The notes below the pieces were generated by a model. It was given only the letters and a program-made list of their open reading frames with translations. It ran no database searches and was not told the DNA's origin. Shown here in pieces: positions 1 to 5,888 of a DNA stretch of 11,572 nucleotides (position 1 is its first letter; each line of letters opens with the position of its first letter). This DNA is from an uncultured Ruminococcus sp. (GTDB lineage Bacteria > Bacillota > Clostridia > Oscillospirales > Acutalibacteraceae), in contig CACZSM010000128.1 in NCBI GenBank assembly GCA_902783815.1, forward strand, positions 1 to 11,572, given 5' to 3'. The translations under genes and the position numbers were made by a program.

Positions 1-299
1 ATTTCTCCATGTCGGCATCCGCCGACGATGGTGCTACGCACACAGCGCATCTTCGATGCCGGGTAGTAGTTTTGCATATTCAAATATTTACCCAATGTTA
101 TAAAAGTAAGACCGCGCTCGACCAATTTCCGTTTGTTGGTCAGAGCGGAGCGCAGCGAGCGACTATCGCGAAATTGTCCAGTGCGGTCACGCACCGGCAA
201 AGCCGCCATTTCGTTGCCTGTATTCCTCGATTTTTTGAAAATTGATTTCCGTGAGCTATATCTTAGTTCCGTAAGCCACGCAGGAAGGGGAGTTGTAAA
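1..299. other. Non-coding, hairpin-rich region upstream of the first gene
   Basis: I see no convincing gene here. The open frames that cross it have no good ribosome binding site, and their translations look like out-of-frame text. It does hold several inverted repeats: a 6-bp stem with a 4-nt loop at 11-26 (GTCGGC/GCCGAC), a 5-bp stem at 47-59 (GCATC/GATGC), a 6-bp stem at 120-141 (GACCAA/TTGGTC), a stem at 178-197 centred on GTCA, and a long imperfect pair at 110-129 and 170-188. Base composition changes abruptly, with AT-rich sequence at 70-108 between GC-rich blocks. A possible -10 (TATAAA, 100-105) is present without a good -35. The region may be a dispersed repeat or a structured leader for the operon that starts at 300. 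Confidence 0.45.
110..188. repeat. Long imperfect inverted repeat
   Basis: The left arm at 110-129 begins GACCGCGCTCGACCAATTTC. The reverse complement of the right arm (170-188) matches it with about two substitutions and one single-base gap. The loop of about 40 bases contains runs built from GAGCG and AGCGAG. Two smaller hairpins, at 120-141 and 178-197, use parts of the same arms, so the large and small stems exclude each other. No T-tract follows directly, so this is not a plain intrinsic terminator. It could be a palindromic repeat element, a small MITE-like remnant, or an RNA switch. I cannot tell which from one copy. Confidence 0.45.
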
Positions 300-725
300 A
301 TGGAATATAGTAACAGTCTTATACCCGAAAGAAAAGAACCATCGTATTCCGGACAATCAGCAAATGACCAGATAAACGAAAACTTACAGGCCGACAGCGA
401 TTATTACCACTTTGACGACCCAGGCGCATATTATTACCCCTATGACCCTGTAAAAAAGAATCAGCCTCATCCGGCATCCGGTGACGCTCTGGCGTCGCTT
501 GTTCTGGGGATATTTAGCATCCTGACGGCTTTGATACCTGTTCTTTCATTGATATTTTCTATCTCCGGAATAGCTTTGTTTTGTACGGTCGCATCAAAAT
601 GCAGCAGCCTTAATATCGACAGACCCGGTACAGCAATAGGCGGACTTTTATGCTCTGTCATAGGGATGATTATACATATCCCTTTCTGCTTGTTCCTTTT
701 TGCTGTTTTCGCACAGCTTGTGTAA
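300..725 (+). CDS. Small DUF4190-like membrane protein (141 aa)
   Basis: Function is unknown. Residues 1-62 are hydrophilic and tyrosine/asparagine/proline-rich, probably disordered, with a YYYPYDP stretch near 44-50. Membrane segments follow: a hydrophobic block at about 63-98 starting ASLVLGIFSI, probably two helices, and another at about 112-140 starting with a glycine-rich GGLLCSVIGMI stretch. The ASLVLG...GG.xCSVIG pattern resembles DUF4190-type proteins and is shared with the next gene, so the two look like paralogs. The start is supported by AGGAAGGGGAG at 282-292, about 7 nt upstream of the ATG. It is the first gene of a probable three-gene operon, 62 bp ahead of the second. Family assignment is from pattern only. 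Confidence 0.8.
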   Translation: MEYSNSLIPERKEPSYSGQSANDQINENLQADSDYYHFDDPGAYYYPYDPVKKNQPHPASGDALASLVLGIFSILTALIPVLSLIFSISGIALFCTVASKCSSLNIDRPGTAIGGLLCSVIGMIIHIPFCLFLFAVFAQLV

Positions 726-787
726 AAGACCGTCCATAATATACCGCAGTATTTGCAGGCATTACAAAAATGAAAGGAAGATCCATA

Positions 788-1264
788 ATGAACAACGGCT
801 ACTACGATCCTAACCGTCCACAGGGCAGACCTCCTTATCCTCCGGGGAATAATATGAACTATCCTCAGCAGGGTGGGTATCCGCCGCCGTCTTACTATAA
901 CCCTAATAACCCCATGAACGCAAGAATGAACCCCGGCAACAGCAATGCGACCGCTTCTCTTGTTCTTGGCATAGTTTCTATAATATTTTGTATGACAATG
1001 ATTATTTCACTGATTTGCAGCATTGTCGGTTTGATACTCGGCATATCGTCACGGAAACAAAGCGTAAGGGCTGGTTTTCCTCCGCTTGGAAATGCCTCGG
1101 GCGGTATCGTATGCTCAGTTATCGGACTTGTCATATCTCTGGGCATACTTTTTTATTTTATCTTTGCTCTTTATGCCTTCGGCGCAGAATTTAGCTACTA
1201 CTTCAACAACGGCGAAGGTGCAAATACAGCAGCTATACTTTTCCAGAATATGCTCTCTCTATAA
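788..1264 (+). CDS. Small DUF4190-like membrane protein with Pro/Asn/Tyr-rich N-terminus (158 aa)
   Basis: Function is unknown. Residues 1-52 are almost all glycine, proline, asparagine, tyrosine and glutamine (for example YPPPSYYNPNNP), probably a disordered cytoplasmic tail. Membrane segments lie at about 55-87 (TASLVLGIVSII, then SLICSIVGLILGI) and 105-132 (GGIVCSVIGLVISLG). The match to the previous gene around ASLVLGI and GG.VCSVIG indicates tandem duplication. An in-frame ATG at 770 exists, but the ATG at 788 is preferred because AAAGGAAG lies about 8 nt before it. The earlier ATG would put that site inside the gene. Clostridial proteins of this design are common, and I know no assigned biochemical role. 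Confidence 0.8.
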   Translation: MNNGYYDPNRPQGRPPYPPGNNMNYPQQGGYPPPSYYNPNNPMNARMNPGNSNATASLVLGIVSIIFCMTMIISLICSIVGLILGISSRKQSVRAGFPPLGNASGGIVCSVIGLVISLGILFYFIFALYAFGAEFSYYFNNGEGANTAAILFQNMLSL

Positions 1265-1308
1265 TTATACCGCCCGACAGACCGGACAGAAACAGGAGGT
1301 AAAAAATA

Positions 1309-2046
1309 ATGGAAGACAGAAATATTATTGATATGTCCTTTGAGGAGGTATTCCCTCCTCTTGATATCCCCGATACGGACGGTTCAGTTTATGGCAGCAA
1401 CCCACTGACCGAGGATGAATCTACCCATTCAAAGTACGATACCTCCTGCGACAGCCATGAACGATTCGGCGAGGGTCATACGGAGTTCAATCATACATTC
1501 GAGGAGTATAACCAGCTTTTCGCTCCGGATAATCCACCTCCGTCAACTGATAAGATGTCCGGGGATGTACCGCCTCCTCCACCACCTCCTCCGGGAGGTT
1601 TCCCACCACCGCCGCCGGGTGGATTCCCACCACCTCCTCCGGGAGGATTCCCACCTCCTCCGCCGCCGCAGCAACAAAAACCTGTCGGATTCGGAGCATC
1701 AAGACCATTTCCTCCGATGCCGTCTGCTTCTTCAAAAAATAATACAACCGAGTACTATAACAGTCTGAAAAAATCAACAAACCCTGCCGAAGCTGAAAAA
1801 ACCAGAATCGTTGTACTGGCGTTTTCCTCTCTGTTCTTTGCATGGATCCCGATTATCGGAGCTATCTTTTCCATCTTTGCATTTGTAAATGTAATAAAAA
1901 GCATCTGGAAAAATAAAAATGATCCGGACTCACCATGGAAAAACAAACCTTTACCGGCAGAATTCAAGCTTGCGTTCATTATGTGTATAATTTCACTCGT
2001 AATATCACTGAACGGCTTAAAAACATCATTCGGTAATGTCATATAA
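1309..2046 (+). CDS. Membrane protein with PPPPPGGF repeats (245 aa)
   Basis: Function is unknown. Residues 1-85 are acidic and polar, including an FEEVFPPL-type stretch near 11-18. Residues 88-120 are a polyproline tract with three PPPPPGGF units, followed by QQQ. Residues 121-165 are a polar linker. Two hydrophobic segments follow at about 166-196 (containing FFAWIPIIGAIFSIF) and 218-235 (FKLAFIMCIISLVISL), separated by a basic loop with KNKNDPDSPWKNK. The start is firm: AGGAGG is about 8 nt before the ATG. It lies 44 bp after the previous gene and shares its plan of a disordered proline-rich head on a small membrane domain, though sequence identity is weak. A terminator follows at 2058-2113. 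Polyproline runs of this kind normally need elongation factor P for translation. Confidence 0.8.
   Translation: MEDRNIIDMSFEEVFPPLDIPDTDGSVYGSNPLTEDESTHSKYDTSCDSHERFGEGHTEFNHTFEEYNQLFAPDNPPPSTDKMSGDVPPPPPPPPGGFPPPPPGGFPPPPPGGFPPPPPPQQQKPVGFGASRPFPPMPSASSKNNTTEYYNSLKKSTNPAEAEKTRIVVLAFSSLFFAWIPIIGAIFSIFAFVNVIKSIWKNKNDPDSPWKNKPLPAEFKLAFIMCIISLVISLNGLKTSFGNVI
1579..1650 (+). repeat. 24-bp tandem repeat encoding PPPPPGGF (3 copies)
   Basis: Three in-frame 24-base units at 1579-1602, 1603-1626 and 1627-1650 encode PPPPPGGF. A partial unit of prolines runs to 1668. The first and third units are almost identical in DNA (one base apart near the end), while the second differs mostly at third codon positions. 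This suggests the protein repeat is under selection and not only a recent slippage product. Confidence 0.9.
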
Positions 2047-2057
2047 GTGAATAACCT

Positions 2058-2113
2058 CCGCCTTTTCCGGGAATAATGTATGTAACATTTACGGAAAGGC
2101 GGCTTTTTATTTT
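2058..2113 (+). terminator. Intrinsic terminator overlapping the gpr start region
   Basis: The left arm CCGCCTTTTCCG (2058-2069) pairs with CGGAAAGGCGG (2092-2102), with one bulged T. Inside the loop AATGT (2075-2079) can also pair with ACATT (2085-2089). A T-rich tract (CTTTTTATTTT) runs from 2103 to 2113. This is a classic Rho-independent terminator for the upstream three-gene operon. The right arm also contains AGGCGG (2097-2102), the best ribosome binding site for gpr, and the T-tract runs into the proposed TTG start at 2112. Confidence 0.8.
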
Positions 2114-2978
2114 GAACTACAGAACAGATCTCGCACAGGAGGCTCATGAGCTAAGCGGCAGAGCAAAGGATGGAATTATTTTTGACCGTGATTCATACAG
2201 CGGACTTTGTATAAACAGTATGCGCATAACAACAGACGAAGCCGCTGCGCGGATCGGAAAGTCTAAGGGTATCTATATAACGATCGAGGATCTCCCCCTC
2301 TCGGAAAACTTCCGTGAGCTTAAAAAACAAATCTGCGCTATATCGGAACAACTCTACAAACTGCTGCCTCCGGAGGGTGTAATACTTGTCATTGGTATCG
2401 GTAATTCGGGTATTACTCCGGATGCTCTTGGCCCGGAAAGCGCCGCTTCGGTCATCGCTACAAGACATATCGGCGGTGAAATTGCAAAATCATCCGGACT
2501 TGACGGTTTAAGACCGGTTGCAGTGCTTTCTCCGGGAGTCCTCGGACAAACCGGTATTGAGGTCAGTGAGATAATACTGTCGCTTATCGACCGCATACAT
2601 CCTGCGGCAGTTATTGCGGCTGATGCACTTGCATCAAGGAGTCTTTCACACCTCGGCAGAACCATACAGATCTCGGATACCGGAATAGCTCCCGGTTCAG
2701 GATGCGGTAATAACCGCATACGGCTTGACAGCAGTACAATAGGAATACCTGTGATAAGCATTGGTATGCCGACTGTGGTAGATTGCCGCATACTTGCTGC
2801 CGATATGCTGGGCAAAAACTGCAATTCCGTGGAATTGGACGAAATAGACGAGGATCTGATGGTCACTCCAAAGGAAATAGACCTCCTTACGGAACGAGCT
2901 GCTAAACTTATTGGTATGTCTATAAACTGCGCACTGCAAAGAAATTACAGCTTTGAGGAACTTGCTGCTCTGATATAA
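2112..2978 (+). CDS. gpr: Spore germination protease GPR
   Basis: GPR is the atypical aspartic endopeptidase that starts breakdown of small acid-soluble DNA-binding spore proteins at germination. It is made as an inactive zymogen in the forespore. Family motifs are present in order: NYRTDLAQEA at the N-terminus, GIGNSGITPDALGP, GVLGQTGIE, AADALASRSLSHLG, DTGIAPGSGCGN, IGMPTVVD and VTPKEIDLLTERAAKLIGMSIN. The aspartates in TPDALGP and AADALA correspond to the catalytic residues known for the family. I chose the TTG at 2112 (288 aa) over the ATG at 2076. AGGCGG lies 9 nt before the TTG, the resulting N-terminus resembles the short clostridial form, and the ATG sits in a terminator loop. The start remains uncertain. 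It is followed 76 bp later by spoIIP, the same order as in Bacillus. Confidence 0.93.
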   Translation: MNYRTDLAQEAHELSGRAKDGIIFDRDSYSGLCINSMRITTDEAAARIGKSKGIYITIEDLPLSENFRELKKQICAISEQLYKLLPPEGVILVIGIGNSGITPDALGPESAASVIATRHIGGEIAKSSGLDGLRPVAVLSPGVLGQTGIEVSEIILSLIDRIHPAAVIAADALASRSLSHLGRTIQISDTGIAPGSGCGNNRIRLDSSTIGIPVISIGMPTVVDCRILAADMLGKNCNSVELDEIDEDLMVTPKEIDLLTERAAKLIGMSINCALQRNYSFEELAALI

Positions 2979-2991
2979 TGTCCAGACTGAC

Positions 2992-3020
2992 GCATACAGA
3001 AGTGTTTTTACTCATACAAT
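2992..3020 (+). promoter_or_regulatory. Probable SigE-type promoter of spoIIP
   Basis: The -10 element CATACAAT (3013-3020) matches the SigE consensus CATACAHT exactly. A -35 element GCATACA (2992-2998) matches KMATATT at five of seven positions, with a 14-nt spacer that fits the family. It lies between gpr and spoIIP, about 35 nt upstream of the spoIIP start. In Bacillus subtilis spoIIP is known to be read from a mother-cell SigE promoter in this gap, so position and function agree. Confidence 0.7.
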
Positions 3021-3054
3021 TAACTGACTGAATGTACGATCAGGAGGTAACTGC

Positions 3055-4218
3055 ATGAGGATAGATAAAGATAAATTTCGTAAAGCCGGACTTTCCGCTG
3101 TATCTGTAATGCTCGTCCTGACTGCCGCTGCCTGCACTGCGGTACGCATAGCAAGTCTTGGCTGCTGGGACTCCCTCGGACTTATCGCCGCAAGTACCGT
3201 TATGCCGCAGCCCGTGAACCAGTATTACAGTAAAAAAGAAAAAACAGTAGAAAAGCCATCTGAAATTCCTGTGCAGAAAGCAGAGGCATATTCCGTTCCG
3301 GACGAAAATACTGACTCTGATGTATCAGAACCTCCGGTACAGCTCTCCGCGCCATCAGGATTTGAGGAGCATATACCGACTGAAAAGGAAATTGCTGCCT
3401 ACAAGTCTGCTCACAGCGGTGAAGAAACATATCCCGTACTTGAATTTACTACTACTCAGGGAAATATTGCATACAGCGGAGTACAGGTAAAAAATTCTTC
3501 ATCCTTTGACCTCGACATAAAAAAAGAACTTTCAGGCAAACCCGGATTCACTCTTGAAAAAACAGACCAGCCCCAGGTGCTTATATATCATACACATACG
3601 ACCGAAGGTTTCCTTGAATATGATACCGGATATTACTATGAGAGCTTTTATCCGAGAAGTACAGATCCGGAGAAAAATGTATGTGCTGTAGGTGAAGAAA
3701 TACGGAAAAGTCTTGAAAGCGCCGGCATCTGCGCCGTCCACGATACGACAATACATGATGACCCAAGCTATACCGGCGCATATTACCGCAGCTATGATAC
3801 CGTTATGGAATACATGAAAAAATACCCGTCAATAAAGGTAGTTCTTGATATTCACCGTGACGGCATCGGCACAGACAGTCAGCGTTCAAAGCCAATTTTT
3901 ACTGCAGACGGAAAAAAGGCTGCCCAGATGATGATACTCGCCGGCTATAATTACGATGACAGCGAGGACTTCCGTCACTGGGAATATAACCTGCGGTTCG
4001 CCCTGCAACTACAGAAAACTGCTGCGGAAAAATATCCCGGAATGGTGCGGCCTTTATCCTTTGGCGATTTTATGTATAATATGAATATATGTCCCGGTTC
4101 TCTGCTCATCGAGATCGGAGCGGATTCAAATACTCTTGAAGAAGTACGCTACACAGGGTATCTTTTAGGAGGTGTTCTGTCAGATGTACTCAAATCAGCA
4201 CCGTATCAACAGAACTGA
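3055..4218 (+). CDS. spoIIP: Stage II sporulation protein P (SpoIIP)
   Basis: SpoIIP is a membrane-anchored peptidoglycan amidase and endopeptidase that acts with SpoIID and SpoIIM to thin the septal wall and drive engulfment. The protein has 387 residues. A single membrane segment lies at about 12-36, followed by a variable, acidic and proline-rich linker at about 55-125. The catalytic domain spans about 170-382. Its signatures are IYHTHTTE (177-184), VVLDIHRDG (262-270) and LLIEIGADSNTLEE (350-363), which hold the histidines and glutamates expected to bind zinc and act in catalysis in this family. The ATG at 3055 has AGGAGG 6-7 nt upstream. It follows gpr and has its own SigE-like promoter. 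Partners spoIID and spoIIM are not in the window. Confidence 0.95.
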   Translation: MRIDKDKFRKAGLSAVSVMLVLTAAACTAVRIASLGCWDSLGLIAASTVMPQPVNQYYSKKEKTVEKPSEIPVQKAEAYSVPDENTDSDVSEPPVQLSAPSGFEEHIPTEKEIAAYKSAHSGEETYPVLEFTTTQGNIAYSGVQVKNSSSFDLDIKKELSGKPGFTLEKTDQPQVLIYHTHTTEGFLEYDTGYYYESFYPRSTDPEKNVCAVGEEIRKSLESAGICAVHDTTIHDDPSYTGAYYRSYDTVMEYMKKYPSIKVVLDIHRDGIGTDSQRSKPIFTADGKKAAQMMILAGYNYDDSEDFRHWEYNLRFALQLQKTAAEKYPGMVRPLSFGDFMYNMNICPGSLLIEIGADSNTLEEVRYTGYLLGGVLSDVLKSAPYQQN

Positions 4219-4230
4219 AAACTGCACAAA

Positions 4231-4257
4231 AGCTGATATGATTTTTAGCTGATATGA
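4231..4257 (+). repeat. 11-bp direct repeat downstream of spoIIP
   Basis: AGCTGATATGA occurs at 4231-4241 and again at 4247-4257, separated by a short T-rich spacer. It lies between the end of spoIIP and the next promoter, whose -35 position starts at 4261. It could be an operator for the downstream gene or a chance duplication. Nothing else marks it as a terminator. Confidence 0.4.
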
Positions 4258-4260
4258 CGG

Positions 4261-4289
4261 TTCAACTTCACATAAATTTCTGCTATAAT
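4261..4289 (+). promoter_or_regulatory. Housekeeping-type promoter with extended -10
   Basis: TGCTATAAT at 4281-4289 is an extended -10 (TGN plus a perfect TATAAT). The hexamer 17 bp upstream, TTCAAC (4261-4266), matches the -35 consensus weakly, which is common when the -10 is extended. Transcription would begin near 4296 and leave a leader of about 150 nt before the PSEEPE-repeat gene at 4450. The leader has an open frame ending at 4448, but it has no ribosome binding site. Confidence 0.6.
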
Positions 4290-4449
4290 ATGAGTAAGCA
4301 CAAAATCAGGCAGTATCTTCACGGAATCCAATTTTCAAAAAAATCTGTAGAAATAGAAGTCGCAGAATTACAGCGCAGAAAATGGATCCCATACAATATT
4401 TGCCTTATGGGAACCTCTGAAAACCTTATTAAATTATGGAGCGTATAAA

Positions 4450-5202
4450 ATGAAAATACCCGGATATATTTTTCCTCTGTTATGCCTTTGCTTTCTCATG
4501 TCATGTAATATAACCGTCTTTGCAGAGCCCTCTGAGGAGCCTGAAATTTCTGTAGTTTCGGAAGTATCAGAGGTATCTGAGCCAAGCGAAGAACCAGAAC
4601 AGAGCGAGGAACCAGAACCAAGTGAAGAACCTGAGCCAAGTGAAGAACCTGAGCCAAGCGAGGAACCGGAACCGAGTGAGGAACCGGAACCGAGCGAGGA
4701 ACCGGAACCAAGTGAAGAACCTGAACCAAGCGAGGAACCGGAACCAAGCGAGGAACCGGAGCCGAGTGAGGAACCGGAGCCAAGTGAAGAACCTGTGCCG
4801 CATATAAATTCAGAGCCGGAAGAATCCCAGCAAAGCAGTATTAATACTGTACCTGATCCGTTTGGCGCACTGCAAGGTATCGCAATACTCAGACCGGAGG
4901 ACAGCAAGCCGGAAGAAAGCAGCAATACTGAAGAAAGCAGCAAAGAAAGCTCTGCGGCGGCGGAAACCACGGAAAGCAGCATATCAGAGAAAAACGAAGG
5001 CTCTGCCGAGCAGCCATCACAGATGCCGGATGAAATAGCTGAAACTGCACCGTCAAATACAGTAAATGATGCCGCAGCCGTACTGACGGGTATAATATTC
5101 TGGTCGGTAATAGGTGCAATAGTCACAGCAGCTCTTGTAATACTTCTGAATATAAAGGACAAAAATGATGATTATATTTTATCTTTAAAAAGACTCAAAT
5201 AA
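4450..5202 (+). CDS. Secreted or membrane protein with 12 PSEEPE repeats and C-terminal membrane anchor (250 aa)
   Basis: I do not recognise a family. Residues 1-25 form a signal peptide (hydrophobic FPLLCLCFLM core, likely cut after VFA). The LMSC at 16-19 is a weak lipobox alternative. Residues 45-116 are twelve tandem PSEEPE hexapeptides (one QSEEPE), giving a strongly acidic extended rod. Residues 117-205 are Ser/Glu-rich with ESS repeats. A membrane helix lies at about 210-233 (containing GIIFWSVIGAIVTAAL), followed by a charged tail of 17 residues. The expected topology is a rod outside the cell held at the C-terminus. No LPXTG-like motif is clear. GGAG about 8 nt before the ATG supports the start. 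It has its own promoter at 4261-4289, ends at the bidirectional terminator, and converges with the sortase operon. A wall-spanning or scaffold role is only inference. Confidence 0.8.
   Translation: MKIPGYIFPLLCLCFLMSCNITVFAEPSEEPEISVVSEVSEVSEPSEEPEQSEEPEPSEEPEPSEEPEPSEEPEPSEEPEPSEEPEPSEEPEPSEEPEPSEEPEPSEEPEPSEEPVPHINSEPEESQQSSINTVPDPFGALQGIAILRPEDSKPEESSNTEESSKESSAAAETTESSISEKNEGSAEQPSQMPDEIAETAPSNTVNDAAAVLTGIIFWSVIGAIVTAALVILLNIKDKNDDYILSLKRLK
4582..4797 (+). repeat. 18-bp tandem repeat encoding PSEEPE (12 copies)
   Basis: Twelve perfect-length 18-base units encode [P/Q]SEEP[E/V]. Copies differ almost only at third positions (CCA/CCG, AGT/AGC, GAA/GAG), so protein sequence is conserved while DNA has diverged. 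Some neighbouring units are identical, such as units 3 and 4, consistent with recent unit duplication. The repeat leaves several other frames open on both strands, which creates false overlapping ORFs here. Copy number probably varies between strains. Confidence 0.95.
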
Positions 5203-5205
5203 GTA

Positions 5206-5231
5206 CCGCCCGGTTCTGTTGAACCGGGCGG
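5206..5231. terminator. Bidirectional intrinsic terminator
   Basis: CCGCCCGGTTC (5206-5216) pairs perfectly with GAACCGGGCGG (5221-5231) around the loop TGTT, an 11-bp GC-rich stem. On the plus strand CTTACTTTTA follows. On the minus strand the flank is TACTTATTT. It sits in the 36-bp gap between two convergent genes and probably ends both the repeat-protein transcript and the long minus-strand operon. Confidence 0.85.
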
Positions 5232-5238
5232 CTTACTT

Positions 5239-5868
5239 TTACATATAGCTTATGAACAGCCATGCAGCTGCGCCAAGCAGTACCGCTGCAAGCGACAACA
5301 ATACTGCTATGGATATTTTTATTTTTTTCAGTGACTCCTTATGACGCTTTTCAGCTGTCATTCCGCCTTCCACTGCTATTCGTACACGGCTGACCGTTTT
5401 CATCTGATCGTCAAGCTGTTCCATTATCTTCTCCGTATCCTCACATTCCTCCCCGGATATTTCCACTCCGAAAAATCCTGCGAGCCTTTCTCTCATTTCT
5501 TTTATTCCGCCGCAGTTATCCGCTTCTGCACAGTATAATACAACAGCCTGTCCGCCGCTTTCATATATCTCTGCAAAGTACCCGTCGTCACTGTCAGAGG
5601 GCAGTTTTATTGTCCTGCTGCCCTTCTTCGGCATCAATGTCTTTTCAAGCACGACCCCTGCGCCGGAATTTCCTTTTTCTTCCGCTGCCGCAATTATAAC
5701 AAGTCCTGCTCTTTTCAGAGAAGCCGTCAGCTTCTTAACAAGCTCCTTCGGATCAGCGGCAGCACACGCATACTGCAGTTCCATTCCTGCCGCTGACAAA
5801 CATCCTTTTAATTCATGCTCGATCTCCGATGTCCTTCCGCAATGATAATATATGATCTCATACTTCAT
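5239..5868 (-). CDS. Tail-anchored protein with degenerate MoaB/CinA-like domain (209 aa)
   Basis: Function is unknown. Residues 1-135 alternate predicted strands and helices: KYEIIYYH, a helix to residue 28, ELQYACA, the helix ELVKKLTASLKRA, then GLVIIAAAEE, and later GYFAEIYESGGQAVVLYCAE. This order resembles the molybdopterin-binding (MoaB/CinA N-terminal) fold, but the GG and TxxD-type active-site motifs are missing. The same pattern appears in the cytoplasmic part of the sortase upstream. Residues 136-180 are polar and probably helical. A single membrane helix spans about 186-207 at the very C-terminus, so the domain should face the cytoplasm. ATG codons at 5889 and 5886 also exist, but GGAGG lies 7 nt before the ATG at 5868. 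It is the last gene of the operon, ahead of the terminator at 5206-5231. The fold call is inference. Confidence 0.75.
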   Translation of the reverse strand: MKYEIIYYHCGRTSEIEHELKGCLSAAGMELQYACAAADPKELVKKLTASLKRAGLVIIAAAEEKGNSGAGVVLEKTLMPKKGSRTIKLPSDSDDGYFAEIYESGGQAVVLYCAEADNCGGIKEMRERLAGFFGVEISGEECEDTEKIMEQLDDQMKTVSRVRIAVEGGMTAEKRHKESLKKIKISIAVLLSLAAVLLGAAAWLFISYM

Positions 5869-5888
5869 CTGATTTCCTCCGGACATCA

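Noticed and set aside
201..206. Sorting signal (LPXTG or NPXTN type) in the PSEEPE protein, residues near 201-206
   Set aside because: SNTVND before the membrane helix does not fit a known motif, and the 17-residue tail after the helix is longer and less basic than usual. It is kept only as a speculation. The coordinates in this entry are residues of that protein.
9..375. Two overlapping open frames at the left edge
   Set aside because: They cross inverted repeats, have no ribosome binding site, and the second overlaps the well-supported gene at 300.
4254..4448. 64-codon open frame just before the PSEEPE gene
   Set aside because: Its starts overlap or directly follow the -10 element and have no ribosome binding site. 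It is better read as the leader.
1579..4797. CRISPR array suggested by short regular repeats
   Set aside because: Repeats at 1579-1650 and 4582-4797 are back-to-back codon repeats inside genes, with no unique spacers.
4434..5162. Long minus-strand open frame (242 aa, Gly/Ser-rich repeats) opposite the PSEEPE gene
   Set aside because: It is a by-product of the in-frame 18-bp repeat, which keeps several frames open. The plus frame has a ribosome binding site, signal peptide and anchor.
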